A stretch of 64,000 bases of DNA, from contig OY743182.1 in assembly GCA_963555705.1 (NCBI GenBank), forward strand, positions 54,812,592 to 54,876,591. The letters run 5' to 3'. The translations under genes and the position numbers were made by a program. The notes under the pieces were generated by a model, which saw nothing but the letters and a program-made list of their open reading frames with translations, did no database searches and was not told the DNA's origin. Below, piece after piece: positions 44,392 through 57,200 of this stretch; within the stretch, counting starts at the first letter, position 1; each line of letters opens with the position of its first letter. This DNA comes from Ligustrum vulgare. Lineage: Eukaryota > Streptophyta > Magnoliopsida > Lamiales > Oleaceae.

Positions 44392-47236
44392 ATACTGATT
44401 TTAAAACTCAAAATCAGAAAAGAATATACCTTGTTTTGTAATGGGACTACCTTCAATGTTTTGTTCCTACGCATTGTGCAAATCCCTTTACAGTGTTTCC
44501 TTATTGGACTTAAATAACATTTTTCTTATCGTTATTGAGTATAGACCCTAATTTTTTGGATCTCTAAAACCTACCCATCAAATCAAATCCTCGTAGGAAG
44601 ATCAAAGGTAGGATCAAATCAGAAATCTGCAACATAAAAAAAATCATGATGCCTGTTGATCATTTATACTATGATGGATATACCTATTGAATTAGCGTGG
44701 AGTAACATATCTTAATCTCACCATCAAAACATAAGTAATGATCCAAACGGTCCGTTGGAAAACCTTGCTGACAACATAGCAAACCCTGTTAACAACAATG
44801 CTTGTTCCTATGCCACAAACTTTGTCCCTTGAAAATGGATTTCACAAACCAATTTAGTGTCCCATGTTCTGATTGATTTAAGATGATGTAAAATTAATGG
44901 AACATCCTAAGAATTTTGTGTGCTTCTAGTCGTTGCAAATGTGAATCTATATGTTTGTTTTATGCAGGCAAAATACCTCCATAATCAATATCATAACAGA
45001 TTACTTGTATCCAGCAATAGCCACAAGACTAAGAACTTAATTATTGAGCTAGCATCATCTTAATTTCAAAGTCTTAAACAAGAACTCAGAACACTCAAAA
45101 ACACTAACAACAATTTTACTACAAAAATGGACAGCATAGATTAGAAAATACAAGTTTTAATATTGTTAGTTTAAACACCCACAATGCCTAAAATACCATT
45201 GGAAACCTTGGATACTCACGGGTACAGAATATAATAATATTACTAATCATAATCCGTATGGAAAAATTAGCAGTGATGAAGAGAAATTGAAGCAAAATAA
45301 AAATTGGATAAATAATTAAAAGAAAAAAAAAATTAAACTCCAATCTCTTCCCCTGATGCTCCTAATTAGCAATGTCCCAGGTGGGTTATCCCTCAATGGG
45401 TTAATAATGCCCCTACACATTTTTACAATCACATATGATCCAAAACTTACTGAATAATATTCTTAAAAGACGAAACTCAAGCAAAAGAAACCAGAAATAT
45501 TTTCCAAGCATGAAACTGTTCAATAACGGAATGAATTGAGCACAGGACATTCTGGCTTCACCAACCCATGTCCCAATACAAATCCTTTATCAAACGGAAA
45601 AGGTGGAGCTCACCATATTCAAATTCCGGTCGGTTTGACTGGAAAAGGAAGAAGAAAAAAAGCTCTGGCCGAAATTTGAACTACCACTTCCCGCCACCAA
45701 AATTCATATACAAAACTAATCAAAATTAAAAAATTCTGAATTTTATAAGATTTTTCTTATTCTTTTTAAAACTGTTTCTCTTTCACAAATATATATATAT
45801 ATATATATATATTTATTTGTTAAGATTTCTTCTTCTAAATAAGTTATTTAATCTTTTTTTATATGTTAAGATATTTTGAAATATAATATAATATAATAAA
45901 TAAAATTAACAATCATAAATCTATATTTGTTTTGAATTGGTAATCTTGAAATTAAAGAATATTGTTGTTATTTCAGGTTTTTTGAATACTGAGTATTATA
46001 TAACTTAAATGATATAATTTAAAATGAATGAGATATCGAGGAGAAGTAACAAAATATAAGATAAATTTTTACATTTGATTTGAGACATTTTTATGGATAA
46101 AGTGTTTATAGTTTGCAGGATGTGTCTCGGTGAAGTATGGTCAAATCTTATTGTTTAACTGCGCTTGCAATACACATCATCCATACCAAATGTATGATTC
46201 AAACTATCACCATGTAGCTGAATGTGTACACTCAAAATTACTCCCCCTCAATAAAGTAGGTTAAAGAGCTTGCTATTTTAACTACTTGTACACATGAGAG
46301 CGTCCACAAATATTTTAGTCCTCCGTGTGAGAGGGGAATAACCCAATATATACACCATTTTGTAAATATAGTATTGTCCAAGTACATAGGACAACTTCTT
46401 AGAAATGATCCAACACGAAAATTTGTTACTACAAGATTTTACATAAAGTATATAGTATTTACCCCTTGCAATGTATGAAAGTTTCTTTCCGCAATATCTA
46501 TTTTGATAAGTATTTGTAAAATTTTAATACTTTTAATCAGTACAAATATAAAATGTATAAAAATAATAATATTTTATTACAAAAATTATTATATGAAAAT
46601 TTAAAAACCAACAAAATTAACCCAAATTATTGAAAACTTATTTGGAAAGTAAAATTCAATTTATATGTTTAAATAATAAATGATCATGGAATTCAATAAT
46701 TTTTATGCGTTATTGTTAAGTTAATTGAAAATACAAATTTACATAATTTTTGCATTTGATTATTTTATATAACATTTTTTTCAATTTTCATTCAAAAAAT
46801 CTATATCACAATAATTATAAACGTATGTTTAATCTCGACCAATAAATATTTACCTTTAACCAATAAAATTATACTTTTATTTACAAAATCAAGTAGTTAC
46901 AATAATAATTACGAAAATCTCCAATTATCATGATACGACAATAGGGCAACATGAGAGATCAAAAAATTATATCGAAAATCTTATACCGTATAATCTTTAC
47001 AAAATTATTAAAATTATGAATGATTAAAAATATTAACATTCATTCGGTAATTTTGTCTATAAATTTATTTGCAAACAACGTATTTTTTTAAACAACTTTT
47101 TAAGTATATAATTTTTTTAAATCACTTTTCAATCATACATCTAAAAAACGAAACATCAATATTTTTGTTTACAAACAAAAACATAGCTTTCGAATTAAGG
47201 TTTCAGTATTTTATATAAATTTATTTATTTATAAAT
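44392..47236. other. AT-rich stretch without recognised genes
   Basis: No coding sequence I can defend. 45789-45815 is an (AT)n run. About 45600-45720 (minus) is relatively GC-rich and could be a promoter-proximal leader ending at a donor-like ATG/GTGAGC. 47040-47195 is a decayed MITE of the family described at 21041. Confidence 0.45.
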
Positions 47237-47413
47237 TGTTGTAAATATTATCTTGTATTAGTGAATAACAATTGTACTTATGTAACCCTAAACATTATTA
47301 CTTTGTATATCCCTATTTTCCCATATATATATATATGGGCTCTGATTCATAATAAAATACATAAGTTTATTGACCTATTTATTTTTTCTCTCTTTTCTCT
47401 CTAATTTATAACA
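47237..47413 (+). mobile_element. Short Copia-like LTR with primer site
   Basis: TGTTGTAAAT...TTTATAACA, 177 bases, with a TATATATGGGCTC core promoter look. It is followed by TGTTATCAGCAAGAG, which resembles the GTTATCAGCACGAG primer site of many plant Copia elements. The body downstream is not a normal gag-pol but the palindrome array; no second LTR was found. Confidence 0.5.
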
Positions 47414-48874
47414 TGTTATCAGCAAGAGTCTACCAAAATGAGTTAGAAAAATTTCTCAAAATCTCACATATCAAAATATTAGTTAGAAGCATCTTGGTGG
47501 TTCAGATTGAAAATACTTTCTCATTATTGGAGGAGATAATTTGTCAGTATCATTGAACATTTATACAGTCTCGGTGGTTCAGATTCTAGTCGGGAGGATG
47601 TAAAAGATTTTGTGGGCATATTTATTTATTATTATATTACGTTATTACTCCTAAAGTAGCACAAAAGTATATTAATTTTTCAGAAGAATATTAATCCTAA
47701 ATTTGTCAATTTCAAATTTATTGATGTTATTGATTTATTGTGTTTTTACTCCTGAAGTAGTACAAGAATATATATATTAATATTTTAGAAGAATATTAAT
47801 TATAAATCTGTCAATTACAAGTATTATTGCCATTATTGATTTAAATTGATAATTCATTATGTTGTTGATCATGAAGTAGCACAACTGATAATTAATATTT
47901 CAGAAGAATATTAAACATAGAATTGTCTACTATAAATAATTTATTGTTACTCATTATAATTAATATTTCGGAAGAATATTATTTGCTCATGAAGAGTATA
48001 AATTATAATTTTCATTATTTCAAAAGAAAATATTTTTGAAGAATTGAAATAAATTTGTTAGAGGAAGAAAGCATATCTCGTTCCATCACATTAATTTTCA
48101 TTCTAAAAGATACTAAAAATTTGTCATTGTCTATTTTTTCCTATATCAATTTTGTTTGCATGTACCATTAAGTTTGTTTTTGCTCTTTCAATTCTATCGT
48201 TAGCAATCACCACTTTATTTTGAATTCTAACATAGATTATTTAGATTTATACATTTTGATTCTATCACATATTAGTTATACCTCTAATTTTAATATATGA
48301 AATTCACGTGCATGTTTAGTATCTTTTACATAGTAAAAGATTTAGCAAATAAAAGATTTAATCAATTTTGTTAATTTTCTATATATGGAGATTCCTTTTC
48401 CTAGTGTATGTTTGGTAATTAGTTTATATATATAAATTCATATCATGTGTATATGGTAATTAATTTTAAGCCTCTATTTGGTAAAAGCAGTTTTTTTGTT
48501 TATAATCGGTACAATTTTCAATAAAAAATTTTAACCACATATCTTTTCTCTTTCCAATTTTTAACCTTACATCTACCTCGAACTCCGTGAAAAAAAACCC
48601 CCATTTTTGGTTTATAATTTGATCCGAACAGGTCCTAATATTATTTAAGCTGATTAACTATTTGTAGATGTTCATTCATAAATTTTGAATTGATAATGTA
48701 TCATGTTATTGCTCACGAAGTAGGACAATATGATTGATATTCTAGAAAAACATTACTTGCTCGCGAAGAGCAGTATATTACAATTTCAATATTCTAGAAG
48801 AATATTGACTCAATGCTCCTGAATAAGCATAATTTAAAGTATATTTTAAACGAATATGTTGTTGGTGTTCTCAA
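47414..48874. repeat. Palindrome array, left part
   Basis: At least seven repeats of the type TTAATATTTCAGAAGAATATTA or CAATATTCTAGAAGAATATTG, spaced 50-120 bases and often followed by 'tactcctgaagtagcacaa'. A MITE-like block (48472-48655) interrupts the array. The CACTA element starts at its end; the array continues at 57216. Confidence 0.75.
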
Positions 48875-48889
48875 CACTACAACAAAGTT

Positions 48890-49262
48890 AGCCTTTTACG
48901 GCGTGCATTGCATGCCGTAAAATCATTTTTACGGCGTGCAGCCGCACGCCGTAAAAATTTACGGCGTGCAAATCCACATGCTGTAAATTAAATTTACACG
49001 GCGTGCATTTTGAACGCCGTTAAGGATTTTACGGCGTGCCTCTCTGCGCACCGTATCTGTTACGGTGTGGATTTTTGCACGTCGGGAAATGTAATTACGG
49101 CGTGTAGGTCTGCGCGCCGTATCTATTTACAGCATGCGATTTTGCACGCTGTAAACTAGGATTTTCACGGCGTGCATTTTTTACGTCGTGAAATGTAATT
49201 ATGGCGTGCAGGTCTGCGCGCCGTATCTATTTACGGCATGCGATTTGCACGCTGTAAACTAG
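48890..49262. repeat. CACTA subterminal hairpin array, left
   Basis: About eleven units of the form TTTACGGCGTGC-n(4-8)-GCACGCCGTAAA, each a ~30-base hairpin, some with decayed arms. In En/Spm the subterminal repeats are binding sites for the TNPA protein that brings the ends together; these presumably do the same. Confidence 0.9.
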
Positions 49263-49658
49263 GATTTTATTTTTAAAAAAAAAAATTCTATAAATTATAA
49301 TTCCAAAAATCCTATAATAAAAAACAAAAACACATTAATTTATATATAATCAATAAACGTGATTTCGATAAACAAACAATATCATAGTAAGATTCAACAC
49401 AATATACAAAAAATTTGATATCACATAACCTACTCAAAAATTTAGATAGGAATTAATGTCAAAAGTTTATAGACAATTACTTCAAAATTAACTTAAAATG
49501 TCATAAAAAATAAAAGTATCCATATCGAAGCTTCTTCTTTGACCAATAGTGCCATGTCAAAAATAATCAACTTCCTGCAAATCACATAAGTAATAAATTT
49601 ATAATTATAATATCAAAAGTATATCAAAAAGTGAAACATACCTTTGTTGTGATTTCAA

Positions 49659-51890
49659 CTAATCCACTTCAATGTACCTAATTGGCCATGCAATTGTACT
49701 TCCTAATGCATCTTCAAGAAGAAAAAGCTCACGTGTAGGACGATATAAACTGACATTATCAATCACTTCAATAACCCAGACTTTCCAACATTCATTACCA
49801 AGGGGTACATGATGCACTAAATCATTTGGATTTGTGGATGTGATTTCACCTTTTGCAACAACATCACCTTTCCCAAACCAAGATAACAATTTGCATTTCT
49901 TAGTTTGAAGGCTATCTAAACCATTCAAACCTTTGTCTCTAGGCTGTAAAATTAACATCAAATTGTACGATTGGTTATTTTGAATATAAAAAAGTCTGTA
50001 ATATAAGATAACATTCACTAATTATAATTTTCCAGTTACATTATCTTCTTGTACTGCACTTTTTCCCTTCATTTGAAATAAAACTTTTAATTCTTTAAAT
50101 TCCTCTCTCAAATCTTGGAGTTGAGATTGCACATTATGATTATGCACCAAAGCATTCAACTTTGAAGGAGTCGCACCAAAACCAAGACCTCTTACACGTC
50201 CCCTATGTTCTGGACCAAGTACTTTTGCAACGCCATCATCTTTTAGAGAGTGTTTACTTGGAGAATTCACCGTTTCTGAACATGCTTTTATTTTTTGCTG
50301 ATATTAAGAAACAAATTAGTTCATTAAACTTAAATAAATATAAACTTTGAATATATCTTAAAAAAATAACATAGTCAACATAACATTTACCAGTGTTTCT
50401 CCAACTAATTCATTAATTGGTTCACCATTTCTCCGTGTGTGTCCTCGAATGTACACATCATCTCTTGTAATGGAATCAGGGTCTTCACTTTCAATACGCT
50501 GCAGTTTTTTACACATTTTATATATGCGATATTTGTAGACATGAATTTTCAAACAAATTTAACATTTTTTTTACCAATTCAGCTTCTAAGCGAGCAAAAC
50601 CCTTTCTACTTGTTGTATGTATTATAGTTTGACTAGCCCTCATCTTTTTGAATATTTCACTCTTTTCCTGAAAAATCAATAAAGGCTTACGTCAATAACA
50701 AGCTATGACCATTCACAAAGAACATTTAACTCAAATGCATGCATTAAAAAAAGAACTGTAGACACATTAAGTACACTTCTCTGGTTTCTTATGGCAAACA
50801 AACCTACTAAATATTAAAATTGTCATTTTTCTATTATAAATTTTATAAAAAGTTCGGCAGAATCTCCCCTACAAATTGGACTTAGCAAACCTGTAGAGGG
50901 ACATCACAATACCATAAACAATCAACACTTAACCAAAATGATTCAAAATATCAACCATAACTCAATCAAACCTCAACATTATCAACTACTCCAAAAACAA
51001 TCTCCAACTTCTCAACGTAACAAATTCAAATCCGAACAATACAATTTAAATGAACGTGCAATCCAATAATTGAATGAACAGGCGAATAAATAAATAACCA
51101 ATGGAAAACTATATATATAGTCCAACAATAGTGCTTCAACTAAATAAGTCATATTCAACATATTAAAGAATTTGTTGTTTTCGAGAGTGAAGCAATGGAC
51201 GCTTACCTTGTATGGTTGAGAATTGCGTTCTTTGACAAATGCTTGCCATTCTTCCATTGAGCTAACATTATCAGGCTTGAGGAGAACAACATCTCTTGTT
51301 ATGCCATCTTTTATTCCTAAATTATTGATTGCTTTAAGAACATTAGATCTATGATCTCGCCAATGCTTTCCAAGTTTTTGCATGATGTACTTTCTATGAC
51401 AATTATCAACGTCAAATTTTTGCTGCATAAAAATACACAACATTAATAGTAATCTCACTTAAATTATATATTTGAATTGAAGTTATTATCACCTGCACAT
51501 GCTCCCATATGTCATCAAGAAAACTTCCGTTGATATCTTTCCAACTTTTCCATGTAATTGGTATAAGTTCTCTTGCAGTTGTTCCAAGAAATGATGGCAG
51601 CTTATTTGAACCTTTACAAATTAGCTGACCTCTTTCATTAAACTCTATTGTTAACTTTGCACCCTTCTCCCTATTGAGACAATTCACTTTCGCTCGACCT
51701 CTTCCCTTATTTCCCTTTTCAGTATTGCTAGGTAGGAGTTCTGCATCATGTTGCAAATAATTTTCTTGTCTTTTTGGAACAGAATTAGAACCTCCTTCTG
51801 ATATTCTTATACCTTCATTTCCTTCTCTTGTTGCAGCGGCAATTGAAGCCTTTTTAGCTCGTTTTGATTTCTTACCCCTTGATTAGATGA
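49659..51890 (-). CDS. CACTA second gene: Transposase_24-type (plant Ptta/En/Spm) protein
   Basis: Minus-strand exons with good GT-AG borders: 51493-51890, 51207-51422, 50575-50667, 50391-50498, 50040-50297, 49659-49943. The N-terminal part is basic (KKSKRAKKA). The middle has the family block: NERGQLICKG, LIPITWKSW, HRKYIMQKLGKHWRDHRS, and KSEIFKKMRASQ-(I/T)IHTTSRKGFARLE. It continues EDPDSITRDDVYIR, and ends with a DUF8039-like domain (KCKLLSWFGKGDVVAKG, HHVPLGNECWKVWV). A one-base frameshift is likely near 51875 in the first exon. A possible extra 5' exon is about 52021-52038. The equivalent in Spm is TNPA-like, binding the subterminal repeats. Confidence 0.75.
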
Positions 51891-51949
51891 CTGTATTAAA
51901 CAAATAAGATAAAACACATTTTCTCAAATTTAATACAAAAACAAAAAGA

Positions 51950-51952
<3 letters not shown>

Positions 51953-51995
<43 letters not shown>
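51953..51995. repeat. (TA)n microsatellite in an intron of the CACTA gene
   Basis: About 21 TA dinucleotides just downstream of the donor after ATGACATATCCTGGTGAA. Confidence 0.95.
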
Positions 51996-51997
<2 letters not shown>

Positions 51998-52065
51998 TTG
52001 AGAACTTACTTCACCAGGATATGTCATCTTATGACCACTTATATGAACATCAACATCCTCAGAAC

Positions 52066-53459
52066 TTAGCTTTCATCATTTGTATCTACAAATAAAGGAA
52101 GAGAAACTGAACAAGCTGCTTCGCCTTTTGTAGGATATCCTGATAAGTTTCCATAAGCCGGAAAATCATTAATTGTCCACATCAATACAGCCTTCAAATT
52201 GAATTTAGACTTTGTAAATCTATCATATACTTCAACACCAATATTCCACATCACCTTTAAGTCTTCAATGAGTGGTTGTAAGTACACATCTATATCATTC
52301 CCTGGTTGTTTTGGACCTGGAATTAGCAAAGTCAACAACAAATTTTCCTTGGACATGCATATCCAAGGAGGGAGATTATATATAACTAGTATCACTGGCC
52401 AACAACTATACCTAGAACTTAGGTCACCAAATGGATTAAATCCGTCAGATGAAAGTCCAAGCCTAAGATTGCGTGGTTCTGATGCAAAACAAGGCCACTT
52501 TTGATCAATTCTCTCCCAAGCTAATGAATCAACTGGATGACGCATTTTTCCATCTTGACTTTTGTGATTTAAGTGTCATATTAGTTGTTCTGCCTTATCA
52601 AGTGGCCTAAACATTCTTCTAAATCGTGGTATAATCGAAAAATATCTCAAAACCTTTACAGGTATCCCCTTTTGAATTTTTTTGGTTCGTTCATTAAATT
52701 CCCATCGTGAAGATGCACATTTTGGACATGTCTCCAAATTCTCTAGATCATTCCTAAACAAACAACAATCATTAACGCATGCATGTATCTTCTCGTACCC
52801 AAGATCAAAAGTGTTCAATAACTTTTTCGTTGAATTACAAGAATCGGGAAGGGTGTTCCCATCTGGTAGAATATCTCTAATAATATCAAGAAGTTCATTG
52901 AAACTGTTGTCAGATATACCATGTGTAGCCTTAAGCTTGTATAAGACAACGATGGCAGAAATCTTTGTGTACTTTGTGCAACCAGGGTATAGAGGAATTT
53001 CAACGCCCTCATATAAATTTGAAAAGTCCCTCTCTCTATTTTCATCCTCATGTTCCACAATATTTTCATCCTCAAAAAATGCATCCCTATACATCTTATA
53101 AGTCTCTAGATTTTCTCTATCTTGATGAGGTAATGAAGTCGCATTCAATTTTTCCCCGTGAAACACCCATGTAGTATAAGTAGGATCCATCCCATTAATG
53201 ATCAAATGCCCATACATTGTATCAAAATGTTGTTGGAATAAGTTCTTACAACATTTACAGGGGCATAAGACCTTTTCTGGATTTCTCGCATTGGCTTGCA
53301 CCATATTTGCAAACTGTCTTGCACCATATTGATATGCCTCTGAAACTCTAAAAAAATACTAAATATAAATCCTCTAAATGCATTTATTGGCTTATTTTAA
53401 AATTTTCTAAAACTAAGGAGGTAAAATAACCTTGATAGATGAACCCAATCTTTATCCAT
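52066..53459 (-). pseudogene. CACTA TNP2-like transposase, truncated
   Basis: Exon 1 (53431-53459) encodes MDKDWVHLSR, the typical start of TNP2 (transposase-associated domain). Exon 2 runs 52066-53347. Recognisable parts are EAYQYGARQFANMVQANA, CPCKCC, the HLI-GM-P-Y-WVFHGE block, and SRWEFNERTKK. After that come SEPRNLRLGLSSDGFNPFG, YSCWPVILVIYNLPPW, IPGPKQPGNDIDVYLQPLI, and MWTINDFPAYGNLSGYPTKGE. A TGA at 52576-52578 replaces the conserved Trp before HLNHKSQDGK. Homology stops abruptly after GEAAC, where normally several hundred more residues with the remaining catalytic region follow. It is therefore a deletion derivative, not an active transposase. Confidence 0.85.
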
Positions 53460-54965
53460 GATAATATACCAACAATATCAAGATATAACCTGTTATAAAT
53501 ATAGTAAAAAGACTAAGAAAAAAATGATTATATTTAAACAACAATGAAATCTAGGTTTACAATGCACATGTAATATGGATTAATCGCTAATCCTGTACTG
53601 CCAATAGCAGTATAATAACAAGAGAAAAAATTGAAATCAAGTAAAAGAACTCAAAAATTAGTGGTTCACCGCCAATACAAGAGCTATGTACACTTGCAGC
53701 AATAGAGTTGCACATAGTTGAAGCAAAAACAAAAATAAAGAAAATCTTGCATTTCTTTGGTTAATCTTTGTCCATCGACCATGTTGATCAAATTATTTAT
53801 ATATGGTCAACGAGCAATAATATATGAACATAATACTCGATCTTATTATTTATTACATGCTACTTGAAATTTAGCAAAGGGATTTGTTAAATTCGAGTTT
53901 AGGGATTTCAATTGAGTCCACGGGGGCAGCCCTGTCAAATTTTAATTATTTATTTATTATTATTTTTTCCCTGTTAATGAAATAAAAAATAAAAAAATGT
54001 AAAAACAATATATTACCAGTGCTTGCTTAGTTATGGGCAAGAATTGATTCTCAAGACCAGGAATTTTTATTTTTATTTATTTTTCCCCTTTACACTAATC
54101 TCAAAGGAATTACCAAGAATTTGCATCTTTCGCTCTTCTGCAATATCTAAAATTATAATTTATAACTATTCCTCAAACAGAAAGAAAACAAAATCTTCCA
54201 AGTATGTTCAAACTTTCAGATCATTAATTAAATGATCTTGCACTGTTGTGTAGTAACAAGAAGTGATCTACTTATTTCTCAAAAATACAAATTTTAACAA
54301 ATTTATAATTTAATACTTATGCTTCTAGTAAAAATCAATGAATATAATCCGAACTCTCAGTTTCACGTTATTATTTATTAATTTTATCATACACTTGCCT
54401 TAGAAATCATGCAACATGTACATTGAAATGTTTCACATACAATAGATCATAGCCAACAACGCATTCTTGCATAAAAAGTTATATTTATAGTCATAATAGT
54501 AGGTTATTGCAATCATACATAAATTGTATACAATAAATTAATTCATGCATATCATCTAGATTTCACATAATTATAATAATGGACACACTGTGCAAGTGTA
54601 GGTCGTTAAATAGGGCAAGTCGAGTCGTTCGATTTGGCTCGGCTCTTCCCACAAGCTTGCCTTAGGTGACTAGATATGAAAGAGACAAATGATACAACAC
54701 TATCATTAACAATACAAATGAAAAAAACTGATAGGAATATGGCAGTTACTCTGAGTCTTCTATTTCAAGAGCAGTTACTTCAATCTTATTTTAGCACCAT
54801 TCTTTTACAAAACTATTTTCACTAGTTCTCATTGTTTGACTCGTTACCTTAAAACCAAGATAATTATTACTATTTTCACTATATTCCTTCATTTTATAAA
54901 TGGGAACTAGTTTACTGTTCGTCAACTCATATGCCATCAATTTGGTTGCTATTAATATTGTTCGA
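53460..54965. other. Non-coding interior of the CACTA element
   Basis: No gene identified. Probably the transposase promoter side (just upstream of 53459 on the minus strand) plus filler DNA. No TATA box stands out. Confidence 0.5.
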
Positions 54966-55325
54966 AGTATTATGGTCCTTATCAAATCACTAGGAAAATT
55001 GGGGAAGTTGCTTTTCAGTTGCCTCTACCTGCTGGCACTAAAACTCATTCTACCCTTCATGTTTCTCTTTCGAAGAAGAAGTTAGGTGATCAAGTGGTAC
55101 CAATAATGATATTACCAGACATCAATTCAGAAGACAATCCTATTAAGCAACCTATGACAGTATAACAACCCAGAATCATCAAGAGGAACAATATCACAGT
55201 GACTCAATGGCTCGTTCAGTGGACATATTCTCTCGATGATGATGTTACCTGGAAAGATGCAGCTTGGGTGCAAATACATTATCCACAATTTGAACCTTAG
55301 GGAAGGGGTTCAAGTAAAGAGGGGG
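54966..55325 (+). pseudogene. Chromovirus (Ty3/gypsy) integrase tail captured in the CACTA element
   Basis: Plus-strand reading gives YYGPYQITRKIGEVAFQLPLP, then HSTLHVSLSKKK, a VVPIMILPDI segment and KRNNITVTQWLVQW, followed by a DDVTWKDA chromodomain core. These are the GPY/F region and chromodomain of chromovirus integrases, which target chromatin. One stop (TAA at 55162-55164) separates the two. Only this 3' end of pol is present, without LTRs, as expected for a fragment picked up by the DNA transposon. Confidence 0.75.
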
Positions 55326-55556
55326 GCTGTCATCAGGAGGAGGAAGCTGGGAATCCACTTCACTGGGTCAAGAAAGGAAGAAGAAACAAAAGGAACGACT
55401 AGCTGAACCAACGTTCAAATTAGGAAGGAACTTCATTTTATTAAGTTGTAAGGGGGAGAAACACACTTTTGCCATTTTCATGTTCTCTGTGTCTTATTTG
55501 TTTTGAAAAGTGAGGGGAGGTGGGAGAATGTGCGGAAATATTTGAAACTCTGTTAT

Positions 55557-55583
55557 TCCCTTCCCTTCCCTTCCCTTCCCTTC
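55557..55583. repeat. (CCCTT)n microsatellite
   Basis: Five tandem copies of CCCTT at the boundary between the chromovirus fragment and the captured coding piece. Confidence 0.9.
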
Positions 55584-55620
55584 TAAGCTTTCTCCTCTCT
55601 TCATTCTCGAATTCTATCTC

Positions 55621-56118
55621 CTAAGATTCTGTAAATTTCTTGAAACCTACTCTAACAATGAAATTATTGCCGAACTTTTTGAAATAAAAGTATTCCGCAT
55701 AATCTTTGACAGAGAAACTATTGGCCACACAGTACCCTGACACATTATTGGCGACAGCAGGACATATTCGAAAAGTGAAGTGGGCATTGCTTTGAAGATG
55801 GCAGGCCATAGCAGTGACTAATGTTGTAGACCAGGACATGATAGAGCCTGCTGAAGTTGAATAGAAACCTGCTGATTGGAAACCATCGAAACCACTTCCT
55901 GAATGTGAAAACCGTAGGCTTGGGCTCATCGCTACTGGAAATGAGCATCTTCTGAGGTACCACTTTTCAGCAAAGATCAAAACTTCTTCATAAGATGTTT
56001 TCCCGTCTTCACAACGTAGTTCATCTGCTCCTATCATTGGAACTAGTTCCACAGCAAAAGAATGTAAATTCTCCAGTACATTTAGCGTGTCAAAACTGAG
56101 AAACCAAGTTCCTGGCAT
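55621..56118 (-). CDS. Unidentified intronless coding piece captured by the CACTA element
   Basis: An uninterrupted 165-codon frame on the minus strand from ATG at 56116-56118 to a stop at 55621. It reads MPGTWFLSFDTLNV, ELVPMIGADELRCEDGKTSY, EVLIFAEKWYL, then SPSLRFSHSGSGFDGFQ, SMACHLQ-like, FRICPAVANNVSGYC, SVKDYAEYFYFKKFG. Codon composition is richer in G+C than the surroundings and looks like a host gene rather than a transposon protein. I do not recognise the family. A 166-codon open frame in such decayed surroundings suggests recent capture, selection or chance; no promoter or introns are evident. Confidence 0.5.
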   Translation of the reverse strand: MPGTWFLSFDTLNVLENLHSFAVELVPMIGADELRCEDGKTSYEEVLIFAEKWYLRRCSFPVAMSPSLRFSHSGSGFDGFQSAGFYSTSAGSIMSWSTTLVTAMACHLQSNAHFTFRICPAVANNVSGYCVANSFSVKDYAEYFYFKKFGNNFIVRVGFKKFTES

Positions 56119-56488
56119 CAATCTGCTCGGCCGGTAACCTAGTCGGGAACTTTATATCGAATAATTGCTTAGAGAAATCATTCACATAAATTCAGAATTG
56201 GATACCCCTTTCAAGTTTCAGTAATCTCTCCAAAGGTACAGAACATCTAATTTGGATTTGGAACGATGATAACCTCATAAATTCAGAATTGGGAATTCAT
56301 CTAATACTATATTTTCTAATTTCCAAAAAAAATAGATTAATTATAATATATATTTTTAATATTTCCATAATCAGAAGAAAATGGAAGAACGAAATGAACT
56401 GACCTCAAACCCTTAATCTGCCCTCTACTGTCCCTACTGCTGTGTAATTATTTGGTAAATAGAATTTTTCCTATCTGCTCTCGCACGC

Positions 56489-56851
56489 TGTGGAACTTGG
56501 TATTTGGCTACTAGAGATTGAAGAAGAAAACAAGAAATCAGGAAGAAGATTGAGAAGAAGAAGAACAAAAGAAGAATGGAAGAAGAGAATTCCAACCTCA
56601 ATCACAACCTGCGCCTCTACGCCTCTACTCTCGCCGCTGAAGACCTCGTTGTGGAACTTGGTATTTGGCTACTAGAGATTGAAGAAGAAAACAAGAAATC
56701 ACGAAGAAGATTGAGAAGAAGAAGAAGAAGAAGAAGAAGAAGAAGAAGAAGAAGAAGAAGAAGAAGAAAAGAAGAATGGAAGAAGAGAATTCCAACCTCA
56801 ATCACAACCTACGCCTCTACTCTCGTCGCTGAAGGAGTTATGGGCTGCTGA
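56489..56851. repeat. 161-bp tandem duplication with (GAA)n expansion
   Basis: 56489-56649 and 56650 to about 56840 are direct copies, both starting tgtggaacttggtatttgg. The second contains an expanded (GAA) run at 56712-56770. Read on the plus strand this gives Arg/Glu-rich ORFs, which are artefacts of the trinucleotide repeat. Confidence 0.9.
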
Positions 56852-56937
56852 AGGTTGAAAGCTGAAAAGGGAATTGTCGCGCGTCCTAATTTGGCCCAGC
56901 TCAGTGTAGCGCGTGAATTAATTTGGGTCTGTAATTT

Positions 56938-57200
56938 AACGGCGTGCGTATGCACGCTGTGATACTTATAATATTTTACGGCGTGTAAAATGCACGCCGT
57001 CTAAAATATTTATTTTTGAAATTTTACGGCGTGTTTCTTTTTCACGCCGTAAAAGGTGTCAGTTCATGATCTTTTACGGTGTGCTTAAATTGCACATCGT
57101 AAATCACCTATTTTACGGCATGTAATTGTTGCACGCCGTAAATAATCTAATTTTAAGGCATGCCAAATTTGCACGCCGTAAATGTATGCCGTAAAAGGTC
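56938..57200. repeat. CACTA subterminal hairpin array, right
   Basis: About six to seven units of TTTTACGGCGTG...CACGCCGTAAAA, the same hairpins as at the left end. Some have TA or CA changes in the arms. Confidence 0.9.

Noticed and set aside
44880..45060. Possible Copia reverse-transcriptase fragment on the minus strand
   Set aside because: Only a loose 'GY-Q...YDIDYGG' resemblance across a stop; not enough for a call.
56576..56851. Arg-rich and Leu-rich ORFs
   Set aside because: They are translations of a (GAA)n trinucleotide repeat in different frames.
48890..57200. Possible relation between CACTA TTTACGGCGTGC repeats and the ACGGCCGT palindromes in the 8778 LTR
   Set aside because: They share only TTACGG. 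The arms and spacing differ and the elements are unrelated.
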